Source of the DNA: Mesorhizobium liriopis
GTDB lineage: Bacteria; Pseudomonadota; Alphaproteobacteria; Rhizobiales; Rhizobiaceae
Direction of reading: 5' to 3'
DNA length: 64,000 bases
Assembly (NCBI RefSeq): GCF_024053505.1
Contig: NZ_JAMXQS010000005.1
Coordinates: forward strand, 248,001 to 312,000
In this document: positions 48,240 to 56,767 of the stretch, in pieces
Layout of the letters: each line of letters opens with the position of its first letter
Numbering within the stretch: the stretch's first letter is position 1
The notes under the pieces: generated by a model
Database searches by the model: none
What the model was told of the DNA's origin: nothing
The model's input: the letters and a program-made list of their open reading frames with translations, nothing else
Program-made: the position numbers and the translations under genes

Positions 48240-48890
48240 ATGGTGATGGAGAGCGCTTTGGCATCGGACCCCTCCCCCGTTTCCGAGGAAACTCTGGCAC
48301 GGCTGGCAACACTCGTTTCGGAAAAAGCCGAGAATGCGCCCCGCTTCGTGGTCGGCATTGCCGGCCCGCCGGCTTCCGGCAAGTCGACGCTAGCTGCGGC
48401 ACTGGTCGATCGGCTCGGCGCCCGCGCGGCACTGGTGCCGATGGACGGCTATCACTTCGACGATGTGGTCTTGAAGGCCAAAGGCCTGTCGCATTGCAAG
48501 GGCGCGCCCGAGACCTTTGACTTTGCCGGCTTTGCTTCCTTGCTCAAGCGCATCAGGGCGAACGAGCCCGAGATCGCCGTGCCGGTCTTCGACCGGTCCA
48601 TGGAGCTCGCGCGGGCGGGCGCGGCCCTCGTGACACCTGAAACGCCGATCGTGGTGGTGGAAGGCAATTACCTGCTTCTGGACGAAGCACCCTGGCGGGA
48701 TCTCGGTTCACTCTTCGACCTGACGGTGTTTCTGGATGTGGAGCGTGACGAGCTCGAACGGCGCATGGTCGAGCGCTGGCGCTTCCATGGGCGGGAAGAA
48801 GCGGCAGCGCGGCACTGGATCGAGACCAACGACATGCCGAACATCGATCGGGTGCGGGCGAAGAGGCGGCCGGCTAATTGGGTGGTTTGA
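48240..48890 (+). CDS. FrcK-like P-loop nucleoside/sugar kinase
   Basis: 216 residues, of the uridine kinase/phosphoribulokinase/pantothenate kinase superfamily. Walker A GIAGPPASGKST (~38-49), acceptor-site segment VPMDGYHFDDVVL, Walker B-like IVVVEGNYLLLDE and lid ERRMVERWRFHGREEAAARH. Its size and motifs match FrcK, the kinase-like protein encoded in rhizobial fructose transporter operons, though here it sits alone after ggt. Start uncertain among TTG 48237, ATG 48240 and ATG 48246. Substrate unknown. Confidence 0.85.
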   Translation: MVMESALASDPSPVSEETLARLATLVSEKAENAPRFVVGIAGPPASGKSTLAAALVDRLGARAALVPMDGYHFDDVVLKAKGLSHCKGAPETFDFAGFASLLKRIRANEPEIAVPVFDRSMELARAGAALVTPETPIVVVEGNYLLLDEAPWRDLGSLFDLTVFLDVERDELERRMVERWRFHGREEAAARHWIETNDMPNIDRVRAKRRPANWVV

Positions 48891-48957
48891 GCGGCAGGGG
48901 ACTAAGCGGCAGAAGACAGTGCTCGAATTAAAACTGGAATGCCGCAACTATGGAGAT

Positions 48958-48996
48958 CTCACCCTCTATATTCCCGCGAGGAGGATAGAGGGTGAG
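48958..48996. repeat. 12-bp perfect inverted repeat
   Basis: CTCACCCTCTAT and ATAGAGGGTGAG separated by 15 nt (48970-48984). It lies between the convergent kinase gene and the acidic-protein gene and could end transcription from either side, but there is no T-run and the loop is large. It may be a dispersed intergenic palindrome. Confidence 0.55.
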
Positions 48997-49043
48997 GTAA
49001 CCTCAACGAACTGGCTTCATTAACGCCATAGCCAGCCCAAATC

Positions 49044-49382
49044 TTACTGCCCGTCGTCGAACCTGTTCGGCTCGGTCGTATCCATCAAATCCTGACGGAT
49101 CGCGGCTTCCTCGCTGTCTTCCGGCAGCGCTTCGTCGCTGTCGTTCATCGGGTTGTCGTCATCGTCTTCCCAATCGCCGTCGCTTGCTGCTTCGCCGGCT
49201 TCCAACTCTTCCAGCGAGACTTCTTCCGATCCGGGGCTGATGCCGTCCCAATCGTCGATCGAGAGATCGTCGCGGTCGGTCGGCAAACCGCTTTGTTCCA
49301 TGTCGAGGGCCGCACGATCCTCGGCGGCCAAATCCTCGGCCGGCAGGCGGTTCTCGTCGAAGTTCACGCTCTGGTCGCTCAT
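49044..49382 (-). CDS. Highly acidic small protein, hypothetical
   Basis: 112 residues from ATG 49382 (MSDQSVNFDENRLPAEDLAA), with AGGAGAG upstream. Nearly a third of residues are Asp or Glu (for example SDGDWEDDDDNPMNDSDEAL), with no hydrophobic core, so probably disordered in the cytoplasm. Small acidic proteins of this kind are common in rhizobia and are often stress induced, but the function is unknown. It lies 59 bp downstream of the glutathione transferase gene on the same strand. Confidence 0.75.
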   Translation of the reverse strand: MSDQSVNFDENRLPAEDLAAEDRAALDMEQSGLPTDRDDLSIDDWDGISPGSEEVSLEELEAGEAASDGDWEDDDDNPMNDSDEALPEDSEEAAIRQDLMDTTEPNRFDDGQ

Positions 49383-49441
49383 GGGAAACTCTCCTGTTCG
49401 GGTGCCTGCAGAACGGCGACCGAGCGGAACAGGTTGCAGCA

Positions 49442-50146
49442 CTATTTCGCGTTGAGCACTTCAAGCCCCTTCTGAACGGCAGGCCGCGCGAGCGCCCGGT
49501 CGAGCCAGGCCGTGACGTGGCCGAATGCACTGAGGCCCAGGACATCCTCGGCGCCGTAGCCGGTCTTCAGCGCGCGCACCCAGGGGAATGTCGCAATGTC
49601 GGCGATGGAGTAAGCGTCGCCCGCCAGCCATTCCCGGCCGTCCAGTTGCTTGTCGAGCACGCCGAGCAGGCGCTTGCTCTCGTCGCGATAACGCTCCAAA
49701 GGCCGCTTGTCCTCGATCTCGCGCCCCGCGAATTTGTAAAAGAAGCCGAACTGGCCGAACATCGGCCCGACGCCGCCGACCTGGAAGAACAGCCATTGCA
49801 GGGTCTCGAGCCGCTTCGCAGGGTCGGCGGGGAGGAGCTGGCCTGTCTTCTCGGCAAGATAAATCAGAATCGCACCCGATTCCCAAAGCGCCAGCGGGTG
49901 GCCACCCGGACCGTTGGGGTCGAGGATCGCCGGAATCTTGTTGTTCGGATTGAGCGACAGGAATTCAGGCGTCTTCTGCTCGTCCTTCATGATCGACACG
50001 AGATGCGTCTCATAGGGCAGGCCGAGCTCCTCCAGTGCGATCGAGGCCTTCACGCCGTTGGGCGTCCCGAACGAGTAGAGCTGGATGCGGTCGGGGTGGG
50101 AGGCTGGCCACCGTTTCGTGATCGGAAAAGCGGAAAGATCGGCCAT
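49442..50146 (-). CDS. Glutathione S-transferase (YfcG/YghU-like, nu class)
   Basis: 234 residues. The thioredoxin-fold N-terminal domain (~20-100) contains IQLYSFGTPNGVKASIALEE and LNPNNKIPAILDP, with the glutathione-binding WESGAILIYLAEK. The all-helical C-terminal domain has LQWLFFQVGGVGPMFGQFGFFYKFA and YSIADIATFPWV. The TPNGxK motif in place of a catalytic Tyr/Ser/Cys is the mark of YfcG/YghU-type enzymes, which act as disulfide-bond reductases. It is upstream of the acidic-protein gene and divergent from a tiny membrane gene. Confidence 0.92.
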   Translation of the reverse strand: MADLSAFPITKRWPASHPDRIQLYSFGTPNGVKASIALEELGLPYETHLVSIMKDEQKTPEFLSLNPNNKIPAILDPNGPGGHPLALWESGAILIYLAEKTGQLLPADPAKRLETLQWLFFQVGGVGPMFGQFGFFYKFAGREIEDKRPLERYRDESKRLLGVLDKQLDGREWLAGDAYSIADIATFPWVRALKTGYGAEDVLGLSAFGHVTAWLDRALARPAVQKGLEVLNAK

Positions 50147-50272
50147 CGCGAATAGTCCTCTGTTAAGCTTCCGGAAACCATACGGCGCAGGCAGTTCAGA
50201 TAGTCGTCAGCCCTGACGCATCAACCGCGCCGTCGCCTAACGCGAAGACTGCTCTTTTCACGCCTCGCTCAC

Positions 50273-50297
50273 GGAACATTGTTCACGCTCGATGGTT
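50273..50297 (+). promoter_or_regulatory. Candidate EcfG-type stress promoter
   Basis: GGAAC (50273-50277), 16 nt, then GGTT (50294-50297), close to the EcfG consensus GGAAC-N16/17-CGTT with one mismatch in the -10. It lies about 60 bp before the 24-residue membrane-protein gene. A match this short can occur by chance. Confidence 0.4.
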
Positions 50298-50356
50298 CTC
50301 TGCTTCAGTCCGCCCCTGGTGATCCATGCCGGGGGCCGTCTTCACGGAGTTTCGTC

Positions 50357-50431
50357 ATGAACGGCATCATCTACCTCGTCGGCCTCGTGGTCATCGTTCT
50401 CGCGGTCCTGTCGCTGCTCGGCCTGCGCTGA
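50357..50431 (+). CDS. 24-residue membrane protein
   Basis: Encodes MNGIIYLVGLVVIVLAVLSL then LGLR, a single hydrophobic helix with an Arg end. The Shine-Dalgarno GGAG is 7 nt upstream, and an EcfG-like promoter precedes it. Proteins of this size and pattern recur in rhizobial genomes. It lies 95 bp before another membrane-protein gene with a very similar leader (GGAG-TT-C). Confidence 0.65.
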   Translation: MNGIIYLVGLVVIVLAVLSLLGLR

Positions 50432-50526
50432 GATCCAGGCTGAAGAAGCCGTAACGCTCTCGCTGCCAGCCGCATCGCTTTCGTTTCGATCCGGCACGCC
50501 GCGCGACATCACTTCGGAGTTCCACC

Positions 50527-51435
50527 ATGGCTCTATCCCCTACCCCCGGCGCGGTCGTCGTCGAAACCGGCACCGAGCGTGACGAGACATCATATGTCGA
50601 TTGGCCCGCGATCCTGGCCGGCACCGTCATTTCGCTCGCCATTTCATTTCTGCTTCTCACCTTCGGCTCGGCGTTGGGCCTGAGCTTCGCGTCGCCTTAT
50701 CGCGGTGAAGGCGTGTCTGCCTTCTGGTTCGCCGTCATCGCCGGTCTGTGGCTGCTCTGGGTTCAGGTCTCGGCCTGCCTTGCCGGCGGCTATCTCACGG
50801 GCCGCCTGCGTCGCCGCAAGTTCGATGCGACGGAAGACGAGTCCGATGTGCGCGACGGCTCGCACGGCCTCGTGGTCTGGGGGCTCGGCGTTCTCATCGG
50901 CGCGACAATTCTGGTGTCGAGCGTGACCGGTGCGGTTTCGACGGCTGCGACCGCAGTCGGCTCTGCCGCCGGCGGCGCTGCCAGCACGGCCACCACTGCC
51001 GCAGCGGCTTTCGGTGCCCAGGCGGACGGCCCGAACTTCGACACGCTGATCGATCGTTACCTGCGTGGCAACGGCACGGCTGAAAGCGCAGCCCCGCAGG
51101 GTTCGCGTGAAGAAGTCGGTCGCATCCTCAACACGCTGGCGGATGGCGAGATCTCGGCCGACGACCGCACCTATCTCGCCCAGTCGCTGGCCGCACGCAC
51201 CGGCATCGACCAGCCGACTGCGGAAGCGCGCGTCAACGATCTCGTGACCGCAGCTCAGCAGGCCGAGCAGGCCGCACGCGATGCAGCGGAAAAGGCTCGC
51301 AAGGCGACGCTGATCGCAGCCTTTGCCACCGCCGCCTCGCTTCTGATCGCGGCTGTCGGCGCTTACTTCGGCGCAACGCTGGGCGGCCGTCATCGTGACC
51401 AGGGCACCGTTGTCGCCGGCTGGTCGCGCCGCTAA
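50527..51435 (+). CDS. Hypothetical multi-pass membrane protein
   Basis: 302 residues, function unknown. Predicted helices: ILAGTVISLAISFLLLTFGS (~30-50), FWFAVIAGLWLLWVQVSACL (~67-87), GLVVWGLGVLIGATILVSSV (~117-137), an Ala/Thr-rich stretch (~138-165) and a C-terminal helix after a charged coiled coil (AAQQAEQAARDAAEKARKAT then LIAAFATAASLLIAAVGAYF). GGAG precedes the ATG by 7 nt. A strong terminator follows. Similar proteins are common in Hyphomicrobiales and often annotated only as membrane proteins. Confidence 0.8.
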   Translation: MALSPTPGAVVVETGTERDETSYVDWPAILAGTVISLAISFLLLTFGSALGLSFASPYRGEGVSAFWFAVIAGLWLLWVQVSACLAGGYLTGRLRRRKFDATEDESDVRDGSHGLVVWGLGVLIGATILVSSVTGAVSTAATAVGSAAGGAASTATTAAAAFGAQADGPNFDTLIDRYLRGNGTAESAAPQGSREEVGRILNTLADGEISADDRTYLAQSLAARTGIDQPTAEARVNDLVTAAQQAEQAARDAAEKARKATLIAAFATAASLLIAAVGAYFGATLGGRHRDQGTVVAGWSRR

Positions 51436-51464
51436 CCGTCTCTCGCAACCCTCCAGTTGCCCTG

Positions 51465-51497
51465 AGGCCTCCGAACCCTGCGTTCGGAGGCCTTTTT
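51465..51497. terminator. Strong intrinsic terminator, bidirectional position
   Basis: Perfect 11-bp stem AGGCCTCCGAA / TTCGGAGGCCT with a 7-nt loop (CCCTGCG), followed by TTTTT on the plus strand. It ends transcription of the membrane-protein gene; its T-run abuts the stop codon of the convergent glycosylase gene, which it may also terminate less efficiently. Confidence 0.9.
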
Positions 51498-52054
51498 CAT
51501 GGCCTCGGAAATGGCTTGCTCAGATAGGGCGAGTCCTTCAGGCCGAACCGCCAGGGCCAATCAGCTGCCTTGGTGATACCGATGCGCGGCCCCGCGGCGA
51601 CCATCGGAACGGTGCCCGCTTCCTTCAGCTCGAAAGGTGGCGCGAAGAGCGACAGGCCGTCATGGCTCTTGTCGAGCCCAAGCGCCTGGGCGAGCCGGCC
51701 CGGGCCTGCACAGAGCCTGCGCCTGTCTTCCAGCCCTCGCCGCTCCACCATCCGCTCCAAACCATGTTCGGGTACGAGCGCACGGATCAGAACCGCACTG
51801 CCGGGCAGGCAAACGAAGTTCAGGCACCAGTGCATGCCATAGGACAGGTAGACATAGGCGTGGCCCGGCTCGCCGAACATCGCGCGGTTGCGAAGCGTGG
51901 GTCCGCGAAAGCTGTGCGAGGCCGGATCATCGGTGCGGTAGGCCTCCGTCTCGGCGATCGTGCCGCCCACACCATCGACAAGAATTTCCGCCCCGATCAG
52001 GTCATGCGCGACGCCGAGCGGGTCGCGCGCGAAGAAGGCGGGCGTCAGCGTCAA
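51497..52054 (-). CDS. DNA-3-methyladenine glycosylase (MPG/AAG family)
   Basis: Base-excision repair enzyme for alkylated purines, 185 residues. Family features: FFARDPLGVAHDLIGAEILV at the N-terminus, the catalytic Glu in IAETEAYRTDDPASHSFRGP, the Tyr that intercalates in YVYLSYGMHWCLNFV, and LCAGPGRLAQALG. It starts at TTG 52054, which overlaps the stop of the upstream HWE kinase gene (TTGA), so it is translated in coupling with the kinase. That pairing is unusual and suggests that damage repair and the signalling system are co-expressed. Confidence 0.93.
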   Translation of the reverse strand: MTLTPAFFARDPLGVAHDLIGAEILVDGVGGTIAETEAYRTDDPASHSFRGPTLRNRAMFGEPGHAYVYLSYGMHWCLNFVCLPGSAVLIRALVPEHGLERMVERRGLEDRRRLCAGPGRLAQALGLDKSHDGLSLFAPPFELKEAGTVPMVAAGPRIGITKAADWPWRFGLKDSPYLSKPFPRP

Positions 52055-53937
52055 GCCGGTATCCTGTGGAGGAAATCGGGAGAAAGCGGCACGGAGATAC
52101 TGGCAAGAAAACCGCGTGGCTGCGCTTCGATGGCAAAACGTGCGCCGATTTCCGTGGTCAGAAGCTTCTGGAGCAAAGTGAAGTCCGTCTTCGTAAGACT
52201 GCTGTCCTCATCGGCCTCGCTTGTTTCATCCCATGAGAACGCAAGCTCGCCCATGCCACTATCGTGCTCGATCCGCCAGCCGACGCGGATCGATCCGTCG
52301 TCGTGCAAGAGCGCGCCTTTCTGAACGGCATGCGAAACCAGTTCATGGATGGCGAGGCCCACCGCCTGGGCTGCCGATTGTCGGATTGAAACCGGCGGGC
52401 CTTCGAGGCGGATCACGCCGTCCTCATACGCGCCATGTGCTGCGAGTTCCTCCGCGATCAGGAAATCCAGCCCGACCTCGCCCTGCGGTTCGCGTGAAAG
52501 AACGCCCTGTATGCGCGCCAGCGCTTCGAGCCGGCCATCGAGACGCATGGCGAGATCGCTCGCATCCCCGGTTTCCTCCGCGCTACGCCTGGCGATGGCA
52601 CGGACCAGGGCGAGCGAGGAGCGCTCGAGATGATGCATCTCGTCGAGCGCGGATTTATGCGCCTCGCGGTCCTTCCAGAGATGATCGACTTCCGTGCAGG
52701 ACCCGAACCATTGCTCCTGATCGCCACGCCCCACCGATGCGGCGTCTACCTGAAACCAGCGATACTCGGCGTCCTTTGCAACCCTCAGCCGTGCGGTGGC
52801 ATGCAGGCTTGTGCCTTCCTCGGCCTTGGTCCAGGCGGCGCGCAACGCCACATGATCATCCGGGTGAAAGGCGGCGAGCCAGCCCTGCCCGTGGCTTTCT
52901 TCGGCCGTCTGCCCCGTCACGCTTTCCCAGCGCGTGCTCGACCAGAACCAGTGTCCCCGGGGCTTGGAGCGCCACAGCAAAGGCGGCGCGTTGGCAATCG
53001 CGGCCTTGAGCGAACGTGCTGTCGCCTGCTCGTTTTGGTGGGCGCGCGCTCGCTTCAGGCAAATGTCGATCCGCTTGAGCGCTTCGCTCAGGAGACCGAT
53101 CGTTTCGCGTTTCGCCTCGCCGCCTTCTACCACCAGCATGGCGGCCAGACGGTTGTCCACAAGCACCGGCATGAAGAGAACCGTGTCGCCGTCTGATCCC
53201 AGAAGGCAGGGCCTGCCGCCATGCAGGGCGTCCAGCGCGGCATCCGACAGCCGCCCGAAATCTGGCTTCAGGGCGGAAGCAGGCCAGCCTGGCCATGTCT
53301 CGAAGCGCGCCTCTTCATCCACCTCGACCAGAAACAGGCTCGACAAGCCGAGTTGCAGGCCGAGCAGTTCACAACTGCGCGCTGCGACCGCTTCCGGAAG
53401 GTCGAGGGGGGACAGAAGATCGTCGAGGGCAACCAGTGTGCCCCGGCGTTGATCGACGATGCTGCCAGGCACCACCTCCCGACAGGTCGCCATGATACCG
53501 GCGACGCCGTCCTGCCGGCCACGCAAGGGCGTCAGCGACATGGCGAAGATCGACCCGCTGGCGCCACTCTGACTGGTCTCGAGGAACGGCAGCGTTTCCA
53601 CAAGCGCACTCTTTTCCCGACCCGAAACCAAGGCCTCGACGGCAGGAGCGACGAGCGGCCAGAACGTGCGCCAGCCGTGTGAAAGTGGCTTGCCGAAGTT
53701 GGTCGCGTGAAGCTCCGCTCCGATGGCATGGCGAAATGGATCGTTGTAAAGCTGAACGAGATCGGACCCCCACCATATCGCCATCGGAAAAGGCGCGGAC
53801 AGGCAGATGTCGAGGGAATGGCGAAAATCCTCGCTCCATGTCGCGACGGGCCCAAGGGATGTCTCTGCCCAGGCATGAGACTCGATCAAGGCACCCATGC
53901 CCTGGACACTCACATCCAAATCACTGTCTCGCTGCAT
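52051..53937 (-). CDS. PAS/GAF HWE-family histidine kinase
   Basis: 628 residues, soluble. The N-terminus (SHAWAETSLGPVATWSEDFR and IWWGSDLVQLYNDPF, ~20-65) matches the opening module of the kinases at 29474 and 37205. A GAF-like segment (~165-300), a PAS domain (~310-425: WRSKPRGHWFWSSTRWESVT) and the kinase core follow. The H-box is diverged (EMHHLERSSLALVRAIARRS) but keeps a His; N-box-like AVGLAIHELVSHAVQKGAL has His/Ala in place of the usual Asn, so ATP binding may be altered; WxE is WDE. It may be a weak kinase or a phosphatase. It is followed by the coupled glycosylase gene. Confidence 0.85.
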   Translation of the reverse strand: MQRDSDLDVSVQGMGALIESHAWAETSLGPVATWSEDFRHSLDICLSAPFPMAIWWGSDLVQLYNDPFRHAIGAELHATNFGKPLSHGWRTFWPLVAPAVEALVSGREKSALVETLPFLETSQSGASGSIFAMSLTPLRGRQDGVAGIMATCREVVPGSIVDQRRGTLVALDDLLSPLDLPEAVAARSCELLGLQLGLSSLFLVEVDEEARFETWPGWPASALKPDFGRLSDAALDALHGGRPCLLGSDGDTVLFMPVLVDNRLAAMLVVEGGEAKRETIGLLSEALKRIDICLKRARAHQNEQATARSLKAAIANAPPLLWRSKPRGHWFWSSTRWESVTGQTAEESHGQGWLAAFHPDDHVALRAAWTKAEEGTSLHATARLRVAKDAEYRWFQVDAASVGRGDQEQWFGSCTEVDHLWKDREAHKSALDEMHHLERSSLALVRAIARRSAEETGDASDLAMRLDGRLEALARIQGVLSREPQGEVGLDFLIAEELAAHGAYEDGVIRLEGPPVSIRQSAAQAVGLAIHELVSHAVQKGALLHDDGSIRVGWRIEHDSGMGELAFSWDETSEADEDSSLTKTDFTLLQKLLTTEIGARFAIEAQPRGFLASISVPLSPDFLHRIPA

Positions 53938-54310
53938 TTTTCAAACATTTGATAGGCTTGACGGCGGAAGTGACCCGCAAACCGCAAGACGGCAAAAGTG
54001 GTTCCTTTCTCTTCGCGTCGAATGAGTAATTTGATCGGGGAGGCCGGAAGAATATCCTATGATATTTCGCCATCGCGAACATGACGCTAGCCAGAGCATG
54101 GGGGCGGACAATCCTGGTTGATCGCCTGAACCACCAGAGAGTTCGAGACGACCAGCCGAATGCCAGCCATCGATCCGTGCCAGGACCGCTCGCAATGAGA
54201 GTGCTTGGCCCCGTTTCTGCCGAGCGTCATTGCCCGCTCCCCTCCTGCTCTCACGCCATTGCCTTGCCCGATGGCACCGCATCCGTCCCTCTGTTTGAAG
54301 CGGTCGCGCG
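53938..54310. other. Divergent intergenic region, HWE kinase / Crp-Fnr
   Basis: About 373 bp between the divergent kinase and Crp/Fnr genes, presumably holding both promoters. An AT-richer patch (around 54025-54065) may be the promoter zone; no clear TTGAT-N4-ATCAA site or other palindrome was seen, and no coding frame is convincing. Confidence 0.5.
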
Positions 54311-55051
54311 ATGAAGCTGCCCAGAAACCCTTGGGCCGCCAAGCTTCGCCAATTCACTGACCTTGCCGACGACGATGTCGAGATCCTCGACCGGCTGGTG
54401 GCCGAGACCGAAACCTATGAGTCCGATACCGATGTCGTCAGCGAAGGCCAGCGCGTCGATTGGGTGAACGTGGTCGTGGAAGGCATGCTGTGCCGCTACA
54501 CGGTGCTCGAAAACGGCCGCCGCCAGATCACCGCCTTCCTCGTGCCCGGCGACATGTGCGACCTGCACGGGTTTCTGTTGAAGGAGATGGATCACTCCAT
54601 CGGCGCGCTGACACTCAGCCGCGTCGCCAAGGTCCCGCGCCAGGTGGTGATGGATATCACCGACCGCCGCCCGGCGCTGACCCGTGCGCTTTGGTGGTCC
54701 ACCCTGGTCGATGAAGCCGTGCTGCGCCAGTGGATCGTCAATGTCGGCCGCCGCACGGCCTATGAACGGGCCGCCCACCTGATCTGGGAACTGTTTCTGC
54801 GCATGTCGGTCGTCGGCCACGCCGCCGACCGCGCCTTTCGCCTGCCGCTTACCCAGCAGGAACTCGCCGATACGCTGGGCATGAGCATCGTGCACATCAA
54901 CCGCACCCTCCAGCGATTGCGCACCGAAGGCATCTTCACGCTCGCCAACGGCTATCTGACGATCCACGACCCCGAACGATTGCAGGCGATTGCCGGCTTC
55001 AACCCGTCTTATCTGCATTTCTACGAGCATATCGGCTTGCGGGGCCGGTAG
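54311..55051 (+). CDS. Crp/Fnr-family transcriptional regulator
   Basis: 246 residues, paralogue of the regulator at 27549. Effector domain ~25-140 (TYESDTDVVSEGQRVDWVNV, ENGRRQITAFLVPGDMCDLH), helix-turn-helix TQQELADTLGMSIVHINRTL then QRLRTEGIFTL (~185-215). No FNR cysteine cluster. It is divergent from an HWE kinase gene, mirroring the Crp/Fnr-HWE pairing at 27549-29007. Effector unknown. Confidence 0.9.
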   Translation: MKLPRNPWAAKLRQFTDLADDDVEILDRLVAETETYESDTDVVSEGQRVDWVNVVVEGMLCRYTVLENGRRQITAFLVPGDMCDLHGFLLKEMDHSIGALTLSRVAKVPRQVVMDITDRRPALTRALWWSTLVDEAVLRQWIVNVGRRTAYERAAHLIWELFLRMSVVGHAADRAFRLPLTQQELADTLGMSIVHINRTLQRLRTEGIFTLANGYLTIHDPERLQAIAGFNPSYLHFYEHIGLRGR

Positions 55052-55288
55052 GCTTCAGGCCGGTCGCTTCAAGAGAGCGGCAGGGCGGACGGTCTCTCGA
55101 CCGGCACGACAGCACCGGATCAATTCAGAGCCGAGCCCAACCATTTCTCCCACCTCGTTTTGTGGGGATTGCATTGGCGCGTGGAAATCGTATCTCCCGA
55201 TGGAGCCGAATGCCGGACTGAGCATTTCTTGCCGGCCCGGTCGGTTGGTGTTGGTTGGAACGGGCTTGTTCTTGTTCGCGTGAGATAA

Positions 55289-55525
55289 ATGTCGCCTAAA
55301 ACAGTTCACCAGGTCCTCAAGACCTATCTCGAAAAGAAGCGTAAGGCCGGCTGGCCGGTGTCCGTCACGGATGCCGTGCAGGCGATCCGCGTCGATCTGC
55401 CGAAATGCGAGCTGGAAGACGACGAGCTGGCGCAGATCGTCACCATTGCGGCCATCGAGCGTGGTCTTGGCGTCGCTTTCGACCGCGATCGCATGGGCGC
55501 CGGCCTGTCGCAGACGCGGCACTGA
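55289..55525 (+). CDS. Small hypothetical protein
   Basis: 78 residues, MSPKTVHQVLKTYLEKKRKA onward, then AGWPVSVTDAVQAIRVDLPK. Soluble, mixed charge, helical, with codon use like its neighbours. No family recognised with confidence. It stands 238 bp after the Crp/Fnr gene and 74 bp before the royal-jelly-family gene. Confidence 0.6.
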   Translation: MSPKTVHQVLKTYLEKKRKAGWPVSVTDAVQAIRVDLPKCELEDDELAQIVTIAAIERGLGVAFDRDRMGAGLSQTRH

Positions 55526-55598
55526 GGCCCTCCAAAACTAGGGAACCAGCCCTCCAAGCCGGCCTTAAGCGGACTCCCGTTTGCTGGAGATTCGTCCG

Positions 55599-56762
55599 AT
55601 GTCGCTTCGAACCCTTCTTTTGTCCACGGCCGCCTGGGCCTGCTTTGCCGCCGCACCGGCGGTCGCGCAAACCCAGACAGGTCAGGCGCGGACCGACCAG
55701 GCCCTGACCGACCAGGCCCAGACGGGCAAACCGCAGCTCGAGCAGGTCGCCGAGTTTCCTCATCAGGTGACCGGCGTCACCGTTTCGGAAGACAACCGGA
55801 TCTTCGTCAACTTCCCGCGCTGGACGGAAGACTCTCCCGTCTCCGTGGCCGAAGTGGTCGATGGCGAGATCAGGCCCTATCCGAACGAGACCTGGAATAT
55901 GTGGCGCAACGCCCGCAAGGCGGAGTTCGCGCCTGAAAGCCACTTCATCTGCGTGCAAAGCGTGGTGGCCGACAAGCGCGGCAGCCTCTTCGTGCTCGAC
56001 CCCGCCGCCCCCGCGCAGGCCAAGATCGTCCTCGGTGGGCCGAAGCTCGTGCAGATCGACCTCAAGACCAATGGCGTCGTGAAGAGATGGTCCTTCGACC
56101 AGACGATCGCGCCGCAGGGCTCCTATCTCAACGATGTGCGCCTGAGCCCCGATGGCAAAACCGCCTACATCACCGATTCAGGCCTGGTCGGCGCCATCGT
56201 CGTGGTCGATCTTGAAAGCGGCAAGGCCCGCCGCCTGCTGGCCGGACACCCGTCCACGCAGGTGGAGCCGAACGTGCAGGTGAAGGCCGATGGTAAGGTC
56301 TTGCGTCAGCCTGACGGGCGGGGCGTCGAGTTCTCGGCCGACGGCATCGCGCTCTCCAAGGATGGCGACTGGCTTTATTGGCAGGCCATCAAGGGCCGAA
56401 CGCTTTATCGCGTCGACACCGCTTCGCTCCGCAACGAAAGCCTGTCGTCGGAAGAGCTGGGGCAGAAGGTTCAGGCACAAGGCGTCAATGGCGTGGCGGA
56501 CGGCCTGCTCATCACTGACGACGGACGCATGATCGTCACCGCACCCGAGGGCAATGCCCTGTTCGTGCGCGAGACGCTCGACAAGGAACCCGTCGAATGG
56601 ATCGCCGATGATCGCCTGCGCTGGCCCGATACGCTCAGCGAAGCGTCGGACGGCGCGATCTATGTGACCACATCGCGCATTCAGGACATGTCTTTCTTCA
56701 AGCCTGACGCGCCGATTGCACTGCCGACCCAGCTCTGGCGTATTCCCGCCCGGCAGCAGTGA
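55599..56762 (+). CDS. Major royal jelly / YellowE-related secreted protein
   Basis: 387 residues from ATG 55599 (MSLRTLLLSTAAWACFAAAP), signal peptide cleaved near AVAQTQ. A short Gln/Thr/Asp-rich segment with near-repeats (TDQALTDQAQTGKPQ) precedes a six-bladed propeller typical of the MRJP/SMP-30-like family: FPHQVTGVTVSEDNRIFVNF, YLNDVRLSPDGKTAYITDSG, GVEFSADGIALSKDGDWLYW and WPDTLSEASDGAIYVTTSRI. Bacterial members are often labelled L-dopachrome-tautomerase-related; the actual reaction is unknown. GGAG lies 9 nt upstream. A hairpin follows the stop. Confidence 0.87.
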   Translation: MSLRTLLLSTAAWACFAAAPAVAQTQTGQARTDQALTDQAQTGKPQLEQVAEFPHQVTGVTVSEDNRIFVNFPRWTEDSPVSVAEVVDGEIRPYPNETWNMWRNARKAEFAPESHFICVQSVVADKRGSLFVLDPAAPAQAKIVLGGPKLVQIDLKTNGVVKRWSFDQTIAPQGSYLNDVRLSPDGKTAYITDSGLVGAIVVVDLESGKARRLLAGHPSTQVEPNVQVKADGKVLRQPDGRGVEFSADGIALSKDGDWLYWQAIKGRTLYRVDTASLRNESLSSEELGQKVQAQGVNGVADGLLITDDGRMIVTAPEGNALFVRETLDKEPVEWIADDRLRWPDTLSEASDGAIYVTTSRIQDMSFFKPDAPIALPTQLWRIPARQQ

Positions 56763-56767
56763 TCTTC

